From Albula goreensis (lineage: Eukaryota; Chordata; Actinopteri; Albuliformes; Albulidae), in assembly GCA_022829145.1 (NCBI GenBank), contig CM040755.1, positions 9,868,563 through 9,932,562 on the forward strand: DNA of 64,000 nucleotides, given 5' to 3'. The stretch's first letter is position 1; every line of letters starts with the position of its first letter. Position numbers and translations under genes: made by a program. Of the stretch, positions 10,991 to 24,039 are shown one piece after another. The notes beneath the pieces are model-generated. The model did no database searches. It had not been told where the DNA came from and worked only from the letters and a program-made list of their open reading frames with translations.

Positions 10991-13900
10991 GCAATGTTAA
11001 CAGCATGTAAACCAGCAGCAAGGGTTATATGAAAAGGTTTTTAAATGAATCCCCGCTGTGAAGTGATGGTGTTCCTGGAACAGGCGTTGTGAGGCAGGAA
11101 AATGAAGTGTTTTCTGCGAGCGGGACTATGGAGGCGTTTCCTTCCTGTCCGTGCGTTCCAATGTCCCCTCTTCACCACGGTAATAGTGGCGTGTTGAAAT
11201 CCTCAATGCCAGGCCCCAGCCGCACTAGCGACTCTCCTCATGCAGCTGTTGCTTTGGTGAACCCCAGAGAATAATAATAATAAAAAATAATAATAATAAA
11301 AAAGAGGAAGCCATAGCAACATATTTTGGATGACTTCCGTACAAACAATTGTTTTTAATTCAAGGTCTTGCTCTAGTCATGTGTCTTTCACTTCACTTTG
11401 CTTTCCCATTTTTTTTTTCGGTCCCAGCCCACAGGGAAACCAAAGCCAAGAACGTGGAGATTAAACTGAGAGACTTCATATGTTTTTTACCATCAGCACC
11501 ACCCACACTGGGCCCAGAGGACCTCCTGAAATAACTGTGCAGAGGCAGCGTTCTCAGGGACCCCAGAAAAGCTGTACACAGGCTGAGATCCAGAGCCCAG
11601 CTCGGCTCACATGTGGCATGGCTGCCGAACTCAAACACACGCCTTAACAACTTCATCATTATCATTTTGGTTTTGGTTGGTGGAACACCTCTCTTCCTGT
11701 TTCAAATGGACACTGAGCTCCTTTTCTAATCATGTCTCAGATAAATATGTGCCCTGATACCACGGCCTTTAAGGTCATGTTTTACTCTCCTTTTAAATGT
11801 GCCCTTTTTGTTTCCCTTCTTAGCTTGCTGATGAAGGCTGCTGCTGCAGACATGAATTGGTAAGAAGAATCTGACAGCATTAGCCTTCAAAAATACTGAC
11901 TTTTCCATTCTAGGAGAACAGTCATCTTGTGCATGAATGCTTGCTGATCACATGCATTTGCATTTTAATAAAGCTCGGTCCAGTGTTACATATAAGGCAT
12001 TTGATATGAACTCATTTTTCATTTTAAAGCTTTAAAGAGTTCAGATATTGGTCTGTTCCAAATAATCAAGGGAAACTTTTACATGTATTCCAAGAAAGAT
12101 CATGTGTTCACACCACATGAACATGTGGAATAAAATACTACATGAGATTTTTTCTATAAAAAAAGAAAAAAAAAAGAACAAAAACAGGCACATAACTGAA
12201 AAGGAAGCTCCTTTCTGATGAGGAAATCCCAAAATACCAAACATCATTTTCCCCTCCTTCATTTTAAAATAGTTAATGAAGACATTGAACTCTGCTGAGG
12301 AAATGATTTCTTGTACAGTGGACATCGAAGAGCCAGGCTTCCCCTCCACTTTATCACTTATCTACAGGAAACTGCCCCAGAGCTTCTATATCTGTTGTTT
12401 TTTTGGCTAAATAGGGAAGGGGGACAATGACTCACTGCTAGGCACCCGTGCACTGTTTCTGAGTTTGAAACAATATTCCACAGTCACCATTTCGGATCCC
12501 AGCGAATAAACTAGAGCTTGTCCCCAGGATTTCCAGGGTGGGCCTCACAATCATTAGACAGACAAGGACAAAAAGCCCTCTGAAAACAAAGAAAAATTAT
12601 GAAGAGGAGGAAAAAATATTACAAGGACAATAACAAACAGGCATATCAGAGCAATGATGCTCCATTGTACTTATTGTATTAGATGATGACCTTAAATTAT
12701 TCCCAGAGATGTTTAACTAGGGTCTGTGTTTTGACAGGGGAATAAAATAATGTGATACTAATGAGAGACAGAGGACTGCTTCATGCACCGCTCAAAGAGG
12801 GTTCCACTTTCTCTTCTGATTAACAGTTTCACTCATAATACTGTGAAGAAAATTTAGCTGTGACCACAGCCATCAGGACTGGTAGTTGTCAGTCAGGACA
12901 GTTGATAGTAAAGCTTAAACACTCACTGCTCATGGTCATGCTTCTGTCATATGCATCTCTCTCAAACATCATCCTATCTTTCCTAACCTGTGACGTGAAC
13001 CCCAGTCACTCAGCACAACACCAGAGCTCGTTCTGGATCGGTGGATATTTCAGTCATGGAATTTGTAGTTGTATTGAATGGGAACTCTTCGTAAGTTTCG
13101 CCTTTGTGATTACGGTTGTGTTTTAAATGCAATTTTAAATGCATGTGCAGGAGGATGGCTCTGCTCATGTGCCTAAGCAGTCCGTCTTTTAACAATTGCC
13201 AATAATTTGCTATCTTTTTAACGCATCGTCCCAATTGTGTTCTTTGTCTTTTTTCACGTTAGAGCTCTCTTATGAACTTCCGTAATTACTGTATTAATAT
13301 CCGTATCGCCAGCTCTGTTAACATGTATAAGTGTCAGAACAAAATGATACACAGACTCAAAACACAAGTTATTTGTGGTTTTAAAGGAGTACATTTTTGT
13401 GGATCTGCCATGTTGCTATAGTTAGCCCATTAGTATGCAGAGTATGATAACAAGCGTTAACTTGTGTGTGTGACCAGGAAGTGTATTTGGCTACTGGAGT
13501 GTGCTGGCAGGAAATCTGGTCCGTACTGTTACTTTGTCTGAGGCTCCAGCAGAGATGTCAAAGTAAAAAGTGCCAGGGTAAAATGCTATATTAATATTTA
13601 GTCAGTCAGCAGTTCACACAACAAAGAAAAAAAATACATATACAATTGTGTGGAGCTGCAGTGCAGAAAATGTAGCAATCGTCATTGCTGAAAAATGTAA
13701 CAATCAAATCTCCAAACCCCCTGTTTTTTTGTTTGCTTTGTTTGTGTTTGCCGCTATTTGGAAATGTCTTGCTAATCTTGCATCCAGAGAAATGGCCCAT
13801 GATTTTTATTCCAGCAGAGGGATCCCTGCCAACAGTTGCTGGAAACGTTCACAAGGAAGCCAGAGGGAGTCGGATCCAAAGCCAGACATTCTTTGCCACC

Positions 13901-14237
13901 ATATTTCTGTGTGGGTGGGTGGCTTACTTGAACAGACGGCAGAAAAGCAATGCATCCAGGAAAAAAATAAGAGAGAAAGAGGTAGGGACTCATGGACAAA
14001 ACGCATCAAGTTTTATGTGCACTTCCCTTCATCATTCCACCAGGTTATGTTGGTGGTCATAAAATCTGACAAGGTCTCCTGGGACATTTTCCAATTTTGA
14101 GGATGTAAGCCAAACGCTCAACTCAATTTTCTCACAATGTTTTCAGAGTTGAAACGCTATCAGCAGAACAAATGCCCCTTTCACTGAGCCCAAGGAAATG
14201 TGAATTCCTTTAAAGACCTTCAGATTAAATTATACTC

Positions 14238-14240
<3 letters not shown>
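10991..14240. other. Non-coding stretch
   Basis: No gene is recognised. The 150-codon plus frame at 13648-14100 overlaps a 125-codon frame in another phase and two minus frames, with no domain, which points to chance. Small items are a perfect STAT-type TTCCTGGAA at 11072-11080, an (AAT)n run at 11270-11303 and a near-palindrome of two E-boxes (CCACATG-AA-CATGTGG) at 12113-12128. A-rich DNA lies near 12160-12180. Confidence 0.6.
11270..11303. repeat. (AAT)n microsatellite
   Basis: Imperfect AAT/AATAAA trinucleotide array of about 34 bases. Confidence 0.85.
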
Positions 14241-14271
<31 letters not shown>

Positions 14272-14364
14272 ATGCGCGTGTGTGTATGTGTGGGTGTGTT
14301 CCTACATTGCGTGTGTGTGCGTGTGTCTGTGTGTTTGAAAGAGAGAGAGATAGGAGAGAGACAG
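14241..14364. repeat. Compound (TG)n / (GA)n microsatellite
   Basis: A pure TG tract of 29 bases (14241-14269) is followed by interrupted TG/CG/TA repeats to about 14335 and then a GA-rich segment to 14364. The interruptions suggest an old, degenerating array. A 66-codon frame reads through it as a Cys-Val repeat and is an artefact. Confidence 0.9.
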
Positions 14365-14760
14365 GGTCTGTTTTAGAAGTCAGATGGCTCCCTTTAAACC
14401 AGAGTAAAGTTCAATTAATTTGTCAGGGAGCTGCAAACAGATGATTTCAATCAGCAGGAAAAATGACTTCATCGCAGAAAAAAAAAATAAGGACTGCAGC
14501 TATGGGCTGAGCTGGGGCCCCAGACAACCAGAAGAAATACAGAAGCCTGCCTTTTCTGTTTCTTATAAAAGCAAAAACGACCTCTCCGCAGCACACGGTT
14601 GAAATGAAAACCCCTAGGGTGAATTAGAGGGAGAAAAAAAGACCCTCAAAGTCGCAGAGGAAGGCATGCTAGGAAGTGATAACTCTAACATCACTGTACA
14701 TCCTGTTCGTTCAGGCAGACAGCGCTGTTCTGGTTTTTCATGAATGGCAGTGAAGTGGGG
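14365..14760. other. Non-coding stretch
   Basis: Nothing recognised beyond short A-runs and short chance frames on both strands. Confidence 0.6.
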
Positions 14761-15060
14761 TTCTGCTATTGGCTGACCGACCACCCAATCAGAGGAAAAG
14801 ACAGTGCCCACAAAGAGTGCGCGCGGCGACTGTCTTTGCCCCTGAATTATGTTGCTTTTAATAGCTAAATGAAGAGCTTCCCCCAGCCTTGCAGACAGAC
14901 TTCCCTGTTTCTATTCCCTTTATTTTTTCTCTTTCTTCTTTACAGTCGATCATATGGAAAAAAAAACTTTGCAGTATGATTGTGTCATTCTCGAGAAAAG
15001 GTGCAGTTGGCTGCAGCAACCCCTGAGCCTCTTCCTCTCCCCGCATAGGTTTGCTGCAAG
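14761..15060. promoter_or_regulatory. Candidate regulatory block with opposed CCAAT boxes
   Basis: An ATTGG (14768-14772) and a CCAAT (14785-14789) face each other 17 bases apart, followed by a small CpG-rich patch (GCGCGCGGCG, about 14819-14828) and then homeodomain cores. NF-Y is the known CCAAT-binding factor. No start site or exon can be supported, so promoter function is only a possibility. Confidence 0.25.
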
Positions 15061-16499
15061 GACCTTATGACAGGAAAAGCAGTTAAATAGCCATAAATTC
15101 CAGTCCTTGCATGTGGTCAGCACTCAGATTTCATTCAGTAAAAGAGTGCAGCTCTGCTGTGCTGGAGCCCAGCAGCGGGTTACCAGGGAAGGAGGACAGG
15201 ACACAGGCTCTGAATCGTTCCAGAGGCCAAGGAACTGTCAGCAGTAAACTATGAGATACCACCATTGAAGTTTTTTTTCCCGCTTTCTTTTCCCTTTCCC
15301 CCTTTTCTCATTCACAGTATTAAGCAACTGTGTCAAAAAGATGTTTTACAACAGGATGTGCTACCTTCCAGTGATAGCACATGGGAGTTCTTTTTTTTTT
15401 GTTTCTTGACTACAGAATACCTTCCGGATATCCATGCATAAATACAAATGGTAAATTGAATACAAAATCCCAAAAAGCAATATATGATAATATATTGTTT
15501 ACATATATAATAAATAATAATTGTTTACTTTGATAAAGTAATTGAGTAGTTTGGTGGTTGAGAAGCAAACTATGATGAACTTTGCAGAATTTTGAAACAG
15601 GAAAGAAAGGAAACTAGTAATGTATTCATGTATTTATTAATTTCACAAAATGCTGACATCATCTGGAATACAATTCATTTTTTCTACATCCACATCTGGG
15701 GACTATGTTCAGATTTATCCCTTTTTAACAGTCATTTGGATATTTTTTGTGAAAATATAGTAACAATAACTGACGTAGCCAACACTCATCGAGATATATC
15801 AGATAATAAGACACTGGCTGGTCAGACAGCTGATATCTGGGTCCCTACAGGGAGACAGAAACAAAGTGTAGCTGACACTCACTTCACATGGCTAATGAAA
15901 GCCATAACACTAAGTGCCTCCGTTCTGAGGGGAGAAACATGTGTGTGCAAACTGCGGGCGCTGAGAGGCGTGCTGTTCCACGGACACCAGAGGGCCTGCG
16001 TTTTGTTAGCAGTCGGAGATGGGTTTTAATGTGGTCAGAGGCAGCTTCTGTGTTGACCGCTCTCAGATAATCCTGTTGAAATGGGCTTTGGGGGGGAACT
16101 TTCCGATGGGGGCGAATTCATCATGCGTTGTAGTTACTCCATCAGACGGCAGACCTAGCCTTTCATGTTCAGCATGTTTAAAATATTCATGTCACACCAC
16201 TCCTCATCCAAACACTTCTCTCCCAATGTGTTAAAGAGAACACCTCTGATGCAAAATATATACACGAATGCGTCCAAAGCGAGACCTGGTCTGACAGCCC
16301 ACTCAACACCACTCTGAATGTCCCTATGGATACTTTAGTGTGAATGTGGCCAAATTCACAGGCCCTCCCCTTAATTAGCAAAATTCACATCCCATAGATA
16401 AATGGAACCATGGAAGGACAGACACAGACATTCCACCTTTCGCTTTTAGGAATTTAAATAAAAGTATATAATTAATACAGGCTGTTACGTCATCGTGCT
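15061..16499. other. Non-coding stretch
   Basis: No gene is recognised. The 145-codon plus frame at 15592-16029 has no domain and starts in very AT-rich DNA, which argues against coding. A/T microsatellite-like sequence lies at 15480-15540. A CTCF-like match is entered separately at 15984-15997. Confidence 0.6.
15984..15997 (+). promoter_or_regulatory. CTCF-like motif
   Basis: ACACCAGAGGGCCT matches about 11 of 14 positions of the CTCF core (CCASYAGRKGGCRS), including the central CACCAGAGGGC. CTCF marks insulators and loop anchors. A single motif match is weak evidence. Confidence 0.25.
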
Positions 16500-16518
16500 G
16501 TTAATTAATTTAATTAAC
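16500..16518. promoter_or_regulatory. Perfect homeodomain-type inverted repeat
   Basis: GTTAATTAATTTAATTAAC is an exact inverted repeat with 9-base arms and one central base, giving overlapping TAATTA homeodomain cores and outer GTTAAT/ATTAAC half-sites of the HNF1 type, though with longer spacing than the HNF1 consensus. A perfect TTACGTCA, an ATF/CREB-type word, lies 6 bases upstream at 16486-16493. The pairing suggests a bound element. Confidence 0.4.
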
Positions 16519-18500
16519 ATTTGCATTCCGTCATGGGAAATTTGGCTTTACAGATGGACCCACTTGTCCAGAGCAAACAAGAAAAAATACAGAAAAAAGG
16601 AAAAAATACACAATAACAACATCTGTTATTTTATTTAGCCATTACCTACATCAAGTATCATTTGTTATAATAAGTAATATATAGTCATTATTCTGATCGA
16701 AAGGAGTAAAAAATGAAAACTTTTTATGGTCCTATAATTGGCTGTAAACAGCGCATCACCTTTACTACTACCACACGTCTTACCTCTACGTACTGTATTG
16801 CAGTGTGTAAGATTAGTGGGCTTCACTTGTAAAATGGGTATACATTTTTGCATCCAGGAAATTAGTAAGACAGTCATGAATTTGTCCAGACACAAGGCTG
16901 TGCTTTCAGATAAAGCACTTCGTATAAATGTTATAAACACTTTATAATCTCCAAATACTTTAAATAAGCGGATACTGTTTAAATGAAACACTTCTAACAG
17001 TTTTTTAACACACAAATTTAACACTTTACCACAATAACAAGAATGTTTTCACCTAGTCTGGTTTGCAAGTCCCTCAGCCCTGGCATTGGGTCCCTCATCT
17101 CCCAATGGTCTGTGCTTCCAGCCTCTAACGGGGGAGCCGTACCCCAAAGATCTGGGATGTTTCAGTTTAGACAGCAGTTGGAGCAGACACAGTGTATTCA
17201 GTGAACATTACATGGTTAATTTAACCATCCCAATGATAACGTATCAAGGCACATTCACAGCCATTGTTGCACCATTTCTGCAATCTCCACTGTGTATCTA
17301 CAGGAAATAAACTCACAGTCTATCTAGTGTCACCATGGTGTCAATAATAATTTTGATCCGGTCAAATATGATTATCACCATAAATATATTTACAATTCAT
17401 AGATAGCAGAAATTCATAGCCATTTAATGTACAGGGCTGGGACCTGATTGTATGAATTACTCCTCCACAGTTTGGCTGTAGTCAGTCCCTATACAATATA
17501 TTCAAGTAGATTTATTTCAGTATTGTTTATGCAGTTCCACACAAAGATCTCATAAGCACATGTGCAACAGAAATGAAACAATGGATGACTCAACAATGCA
17601 TGAACAGGCTAACAATTGATGAAAAATGTAACATGAGTTTCATTTTTAATAAACAGTCATTTAGAAAAACAGTGTGCCTGTTACAATGACATTGCACTTC
17701 TCACAGAAAGAGACCCACCTATTTCAGAAGAATTGCAGGCACAAGAATGCACTTATCAAATGGCATGTCCTGAAACAAAAGGCCATCCAAACTCCCTGAG
17801 CTTCGAAGATAAAAGACTCTTCTGTCATGTTTTCCTGCTTCTGTGTACAGTAGCATGTCCGGTGGCTGCTGGCTAGGTTTTTTTTCAGTGAGGCTCCCAA
17901 ATGATCAAAATATGAATCATCCACCTACTTGTGCAGCCTACACGTGTTAGAGCGGCCATTTGAAAAGAAAACAATTGCCTCAGCCTTTTGAGGACACGCC
18001 AAGACCATGTGCAGCAATAGCTTTACGTTTGTTCTGTGTTTAACAGCCATGATCCGACAACTCTCCCTCTTCAACATGATCTGTGTTAGCAATTAGCCAC
18101 TGGGCTACTGTTGATGTGTCACCTCTGCTCTTTTTCTTTTGTAATGTCTTTATTACGGTTTTTTCTCTCAGGATCTCACACTGCAGTCTACTAAAATATA
18201 AATCACATTCACCTTCCAAGATAAACACAATGTCACTGTACTTTTTTGCAATGTAATGTTAAATTATCTCGAAATATTTTTTTTTATAAAAACCGAGACG
18301 AAAAATGATATTTTGAATGAGGAGGGATAACATTCCAGATATTGTATGGTGGCCTTCAGTGGAACTGAGCAGATTAAAAAAGGAAGTGGGGATATGTGAA
18401 ATTGCTTTGTTTTTACCAAAACAGGGAAGGATCACTAGCATTAAAACAGCATTTGTTGCTGGTAAAAGCTAACCATTGGTTACATCTAAATATAGAGGTT
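16519..18500. other. AT-rich non-coding stretch
   Basis: No gene is recognised. The 119-codon minus frame at 16665-17024 lies in AT-rich DNA and has no domain. A 17-base inverted repeat at 17212-17228 is entered separately. The rest shows nothing recognisable. Confidence 0.6.
17212..17228. promoter_or_regulatory. Perfect TTAA-type inverted repeat
   Basis: ATGGTTAATTTAACCAT has exact 8-base arms around a single T. It holds GGTTAA/TTAACC half-sites like those bound by HNF1-class homeodomains, but with a shorter centre. It may be a site or chance in AT-rich DNA. Confidence 0.3.
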
Positions 18501-21500
18501 TGGGAGAAAGCTCAAAGACCTCAAAACATTTATTCCACTACTTTGTCTCATTAGTGTTTCATCCACATGGTTATTTGTGAACCCAAAATCTTTAACTGTG
18601 GGGATCCTGGTTCAACATATAGATTTTCCACTCTTTCTCCTAGTTCGGTTGCATTGGCTTACCCAAATTACACCAGTACCAAGGCAACAGAGCCCAAACT
18701 GCAAGTTGTAACTTTGTTCCTTGTTTTATTCAACAGCTTTTTTGTCTATTCTTGGGGAATAAAATTAGTCAGACAGCAACCATTCCTCAGTGATGCAAAA
18801 CACACAAGTGGTAGCAGTCTTACAAACGTGGAGATCACCAGATGAAACTCATTATCGTTAGGAAAATGCACCTCTATTGGACAGCTAATTATAGAGTCTA
18901 TTCAGTGTCCTGGATCAACCTGGCCATTGGATCTGGCTGACATGTTGTTCTGTGGAAAATTAGGAGTCACTAGTGGAAGGGGCAACCACAAATTTACATA
19001 CTTTGTCCGTATGGAACTTGTATCAGGTCTCATTCATGCCTTCTTGTTGGAGTTGCCTCCTTCCTTTGTTTTCCTTTATGAAACACCTGGATGTAATTTC
19101 CTAATGTATATCACAGCCTTAGAAGGAACCATAGGATGCAATTACCTTAACAATTCTCTCCTTCACTTGTCTCATTTCTGCGTACAACACAGCATGAGCT
19201 TGCCTCTTAAAACTCTTTTACACTATTGTAAACTGAAGAATGCTCTAAATGCCTTTTAAATTTTGACATGATAAAAACTGAAACAATTAGTATTTTACAG
19301 TGCTGTAAAAAAAACAGAAGTAGGCATCTCTGGCAATTCCCCTTTCTAAAGGGAAGCTTTGGAAGGTTCAAAAGAACCACTTGCATTTGACAGCCAAATG
19401 TCTCCTGTGAGAAAACTCTGCCCTTATGTAATGATGAAACTGCAATGCAAAAAGGGGGGACTGCATCCAGAAATTTGCATATGGATTTCAGGAAGAATCA
19501 CAAAATGAATCATGTAATGCTAACCAACGTTAAACGAGTCCGCTGAGACCAAACCCATTGCCAGACTCTCTCTGTCTAATATTCCACCTGTTTCCCTTTC
19601 ACTTGGCTTGAAAGCAGGGTTTCCCTCATTCCCTCAAAATAATCTAACAAAAGCTGCTCCCCCTTCTCTCCCCATTACGCTTCCCAACCAGCCCCTACCA
19701 CCCGTACTACAGCCCCCTTTCCAACAGTCTCCCAAAGGAAGCCGTTTGCATGATTTCAGCCCTTCATTAGCGATGAATGCGCCCCTTTACCCGGAGACGG
19801 AGTAGAGATGGAAGAAAAGATGAAGGGGAATGGGGGAGAAATGTGCTAAGAATGGGGATGACCAAGTGGGTGGCTTACCAAATTCCAGGAATGCCACAGG
19901 AAGGTGTGAGGGTAATTGACTTCTCTGTCATGGAAAACTTTCATTTACCTCCTGTTTTACCTCACAGCTATTTGTTTGCGTGACTTCCTTTGGATGTTTT
20001 TTTTTATCATCATATAGCCATAAATATGATTAAACATACACTGGATACCTGGTGATTTACTGGCACATATTCTAAGAGTAGATTATATCAACTGTTCAAA
20101 AACATTTCTGTCTCGTGGGAAGATCCGTAAAGAGCCATGTTCCTGTCATAATTCTGTACAGGGTGAGGTGTGAGGATTTAGTATTTTATCTACAATAAAC
20201 ACATGTCATTGCAATGCATGTAGAATAAGATAACTAAACCAAACAGTTCCTCCAGTACATTGCTACTGACCAGTGTTAAATAAAAATGTGACATGTCTTT
20301 GAACTGTGCCCTTGTTGTATCAAAAAAAGTTAGGGCACTGGAGATTGTCAGTATTGGCAAAAAAATTTACAGGGATTCCAAAACAGTGCATCATTTCAAC
20401 AGCCACTGTCTGAGAAACCAGCACAGAAGTACATTTGCCATTCCATTAATTGCATTAAGTGCTATTATCGTTGGAATTCAGCTGTAATGGTTTGTTTCTA
20501 ATCTTGGACAAATGAAGACCAATACACTTGATTAGGCGAATGGATATACAGTGGTTAGTGGCCACACATTAGCCAATCTCTTCTTCCGCTCGTTCCCCTC
20601 ATTCCCGATTGTTCACTCCTGCTGGATACAATGGCTCTTTGCCAGGGGGAGGGAAGAAAAAAGAGACCTGACGAGTTTCACAGAGAGATGCAAATGTTCT
20701 TTTTTGTTAATGGCATATCCCGTGTGAGGCATTACATAATTTTTACATATTACGGCTTTTCTGCAGTTTCAGTTATTCAAATGTTTGAAACAGATGTGGC
20801 ACACATCCCTGTCTGGGAACACAACGTGTCTGAGAAGGAAAGATGCCTAGTTATATGGGAATGCACAGATGTAATTTCCATGCATATCAGTTAATTATTA
20901 CACATCCTCAATGGGCCATTCTTAAGAGAGAGTTATCTGAACAGTGGTCCTTTCTAGTGTAACTACAGATTTGTCTATAAAACTTGGTGGAATTTTTAAT
21001 CATACAATTCATAATTTTAGCCAATAGTAACAGTTTGATTTTTGGTTTTCACATTTTCACGATTTCAGTTTTTTCTGTGCCATTTTGCTTTGCCTCAAAA
21101 TGTCATCTTACATCTCCAAAAATGTCTGTTTATTGCATATGCTAATCATCTGAATTGACACATGCATGTGCAGCTATAAGAAAACTTTTCGTAATGGGTA
21201 GGAGTTGGAGGTCTTGCTCCATTTTTTGTTTATTGGTTTCTATAAAACTATAGAACAAAATGCATAATTTTAACTTTGACTTCGCAATTTAGTATATTTA
21301 CTTGGATGATTTATGAAGCTGCCACTGTTTGTGAAACAAAGACCCAGCTAGTGCTTAGGTTTCATTGTGAATTACATTTAAGGACACATGCTGACCGAAT
21401 CCAGTTCAGTTCACCAATGGCAGTTATTAATCTAGTGTCAAGACTCCATTAAGTCCACTTCTCTTAAACCCAGGAAATTCTGGGATTGAGAAGTGCAATA

Positions 21501-21900
21501 CCTGTTTTGCATCCTGGACATGCCAACTGCAAAAAATATTCCCCATTTTTTGAGACATTTGGGTGGGATAAGCAGGGGTACAGGGGATAAACTTCACAGT
21601 TCACCCCCAATTCACCCCCCATGGTACCCTTTAAGTGAATCTCAAGGAACGTGACCCCCTGCTGGACTAATGTGCCAGGGGCTTGCATTCCATTTGGCCA
21701 CCCATTGAAGCTGAAGCAGTTCATTTTAACTTACTCCCCACTGACCTGGGTGGGACCTCCCTTTCCAACAGAAACAGAAAAACTCATTTGGATTAAGATA
21801 GCTGGACAGGGGGGAGGAAAGCCATCTGGTTAACTGTTAAGAGATAAGGTTAATGCTTGTATGGATGTTTTTATTTTGACAAACATTTAAACCCAATGGC
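18501..21900. other. Non-coding stretch
   Basis: No gene is recognised. The 110-codon plus frame at 18927-19259 and the 92-codon frame at 18567-18845 have no domain. A pyrimidine-rich segment at about 19560-19740 yields a proline-rich 65-codon frame that is probably composition-driven. A small mixed block at 19735-19810 with CpGs and ATTAGC/TTGCAT words could be regulatory. The 86-codon minus frame at 21464-21724 was examined and not recognised. Confidence 0.55.
21652..21665 (-). promoter_or_regulatory. CTCF-like motif, minus strand
   Basis: Read on the minus strand, CCAGCAGGGGGTCA matches the first 11 positions of the CTCF core exactly and misses the last three. It points opposite to the CTCF-like matches at 15984 and 44811. 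Confidence 0.25.
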
Positions 21901-24039
21901 TTGAGCTTAGACTATTGACCCACTTGCATACCAGTACTGAGGTAATCACATTGTCGTTTGCTAATTAATGGGTCCAAATGTTTAATGAAGTGGTCTCATT
22001 TCAGATGTGTAATCTACATTAAGTACACCCTAGAATGATTTTACCCAAACAGGCTGCGACATATAGTACTAATAATGCAATTATAACATAGTGCTTCGAG
22101 AAAATGTCAGCTTTTGTCCATAGCAAAGCTAGAGCCAGCCCTCCACAATCCAGTGTTTATATGCTGTCTTCCCTCATGATGCATTTCAAACACATTTCTT
22201 ACATTACTTGCATGTCTTCACACATTTCTCCCAAGAAAGAATGTTTTTCCTGATTTTTATCAAACCAGAAGTCATTATCTTTATTTTAATGAAATTGTGC
22301 AAGCATGCCTGCCACATTTTTCAGCATTTTTTTTTACAGAATTTTACAGAATCGTCAATGGAATTTAGCAGCTGCAAAAGTTTAAAAAGCTAATTAAAAG
22401 ACTAATATTCAATGCAATGCAGTACACAGGTCAGATTGTTTGTCTATTACACTAAACACTGTACAGAGTACCCTTATGAATGATATTTTACTACCATTCT
22501 ATAACCACTGCAAAACAGAGATGGAATACTGAATATACACATACTAACAATCCCCAGTTTTATTTAGTTTCATTCATATGTGTTAACAATGGCTGCAGAT
22601 GAAATGGAACATTTTCTTTCAATAGCAGAGAAATACTTTGGGAAGGTTTGGGAATCTGAACTGCCTAATTATACTCCTGCTCAAAAACCTTTGTTTTCTA
22701 GCTCATCGTTATTTTGTAATTTGGCAATAGAGTAATTTAAGAGGCAGTGGGTGGCTGGACCCTAACCCAGATGTAGCTTCATAATAATTTTATTGCTGGT
22801 TGCAACAACAAAATAAAACTCATGCTGTTACTAGGATGTATTTTTTTTTTTACAAACTGTGTAGCTAGTGCATGTATTTGTGCAGTAAGGCACTAAAAAC
22901 CTCTAAGACAAAGTCTCAGAATGGAAGTGTTTGTTTGAAGACGGGATTGTCACACAGCAGACACACTTTCAAATGAGCAAGACAACACAAAGACGTGCTG
23001 CTGCTGATCAAGGGTTTAACCCTCTTCACACATGATTTTAAAAAACTGGCTAATGACACTGTAATCAGGGGTGAAACTGGCTACCCCAATTACACGTGAC
23101 TGTCACACAGCAAACAACCCATCACAAATAATGCCAACTAACATTTTAAATACAATACAATTTAGATATATTAAGACAGAAGTAAACAGCTTCTGCAACA
23201 GACAGATCACACATTTGCCTTATTTAAGTTATGCAGCAATTTGGCGACAGAATGGTTGAAAAGAAGGTTCAACTCGAACTCAAACACATCTGAATATCAG
23301 ATTATGGTGTATGCAAAAACAAAGAAAGAAGTCTGTCAACCTTCATCAGTTCTCCCTGATGATAGACTCTCTCAAATCACAGATTCTCTGTCAGTTTTTT
23401 TGTGCAGTATTCCATTCTGACCACAGTTGCAATCCCTGAATTGTCAAATGCTTTTAATTGTTCTTAATTAGACACTTTCAATGTCCACAGCTATATTTTG
23501 CCATTCAAAGCCAAATTACGTCAGAAATAAATCACACTCCACTTCTTGGTATTTAGGTAAGATAATCAATTGATTATGGTCTGTAATGGTGCTATAAAAC
23601 AAATTCTTCAGAGAGTTTCTTTAGATAAGGATCACATTTTTGTTGAATAAATTATAGACCGACAGGTAAGTAATTGGAGCTCCAACTAATTTGCCTCCTG
23701 TTAGGGAACAAAGTCAAATACAAAGTAAATATTAAAAAGCAAATCCTGCATTATGTTGCAATACTGAATGAAAAAAGACTGTAGAGATAAATTCACATTC
23801 AAAAACTTGAATTTCTGTACAGATTGTCTGTCACAAACATCAAGTCCCCTGCCTCTTGTCACATTATACAAAATCACAACACACAGTTTGGTGGTAAATT
23901 ACATCAATTATATAGTTCAATTTGGTAATGGAGAGAATAACATTTCAACAAACTTTTACATTGTTTAATAGTAAGATTGATACTATTCTAGATGTATTTT
24001 AGAATAAAGACAAAATGCCAAGCCTAGATTAGATGAACG
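21901..24039. other. AT-rich non-coding stretch
   Basis: No gene is recognised. The part at about 21920-22020 carries several homeodomain cores (GCTAATTAATGGG) and could be regulatory. The part at 23430-23600 is similar, with TTAATTGTTCTTAATTAG and the palindrome entered at 23562. Frames here are 60-66 codons and AT-driven. Confidence 0.55.
23562..23577. promoter_or_regulatory. Perfect 16-base homeodomain palindrome
   Basis: ATAATCAATTGATTAT is an exact palindrome containing overlapping ATCAAT and ATTGAT words (the ONECUT core) and TGATTAT (PBX-like). It sits in a 23430-23600 segment rich in TAATT cores. It could bind a homeodomain or cut-domain dimer. Confidence 0.35.

Noticed and set aside
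13648-14100. 150-codon plus frame
   Set aside because: It has a second long frame in another phase over the same bases and no domain; a few frames of this length are expected by chance in 64 kb.
16548-16580. TTTACAGATGG...TCCAGAGCAA, considered as a second copy of the teleost dispersed motif
   Set aside because: Only the last word fits and the leading ACATTTA part is missing.
21464-21724. 86-codon minus frame with spaced cysteines, considered as a transposon remnant
   Set aside because: No family motif could be recognised and no element ends are visible.
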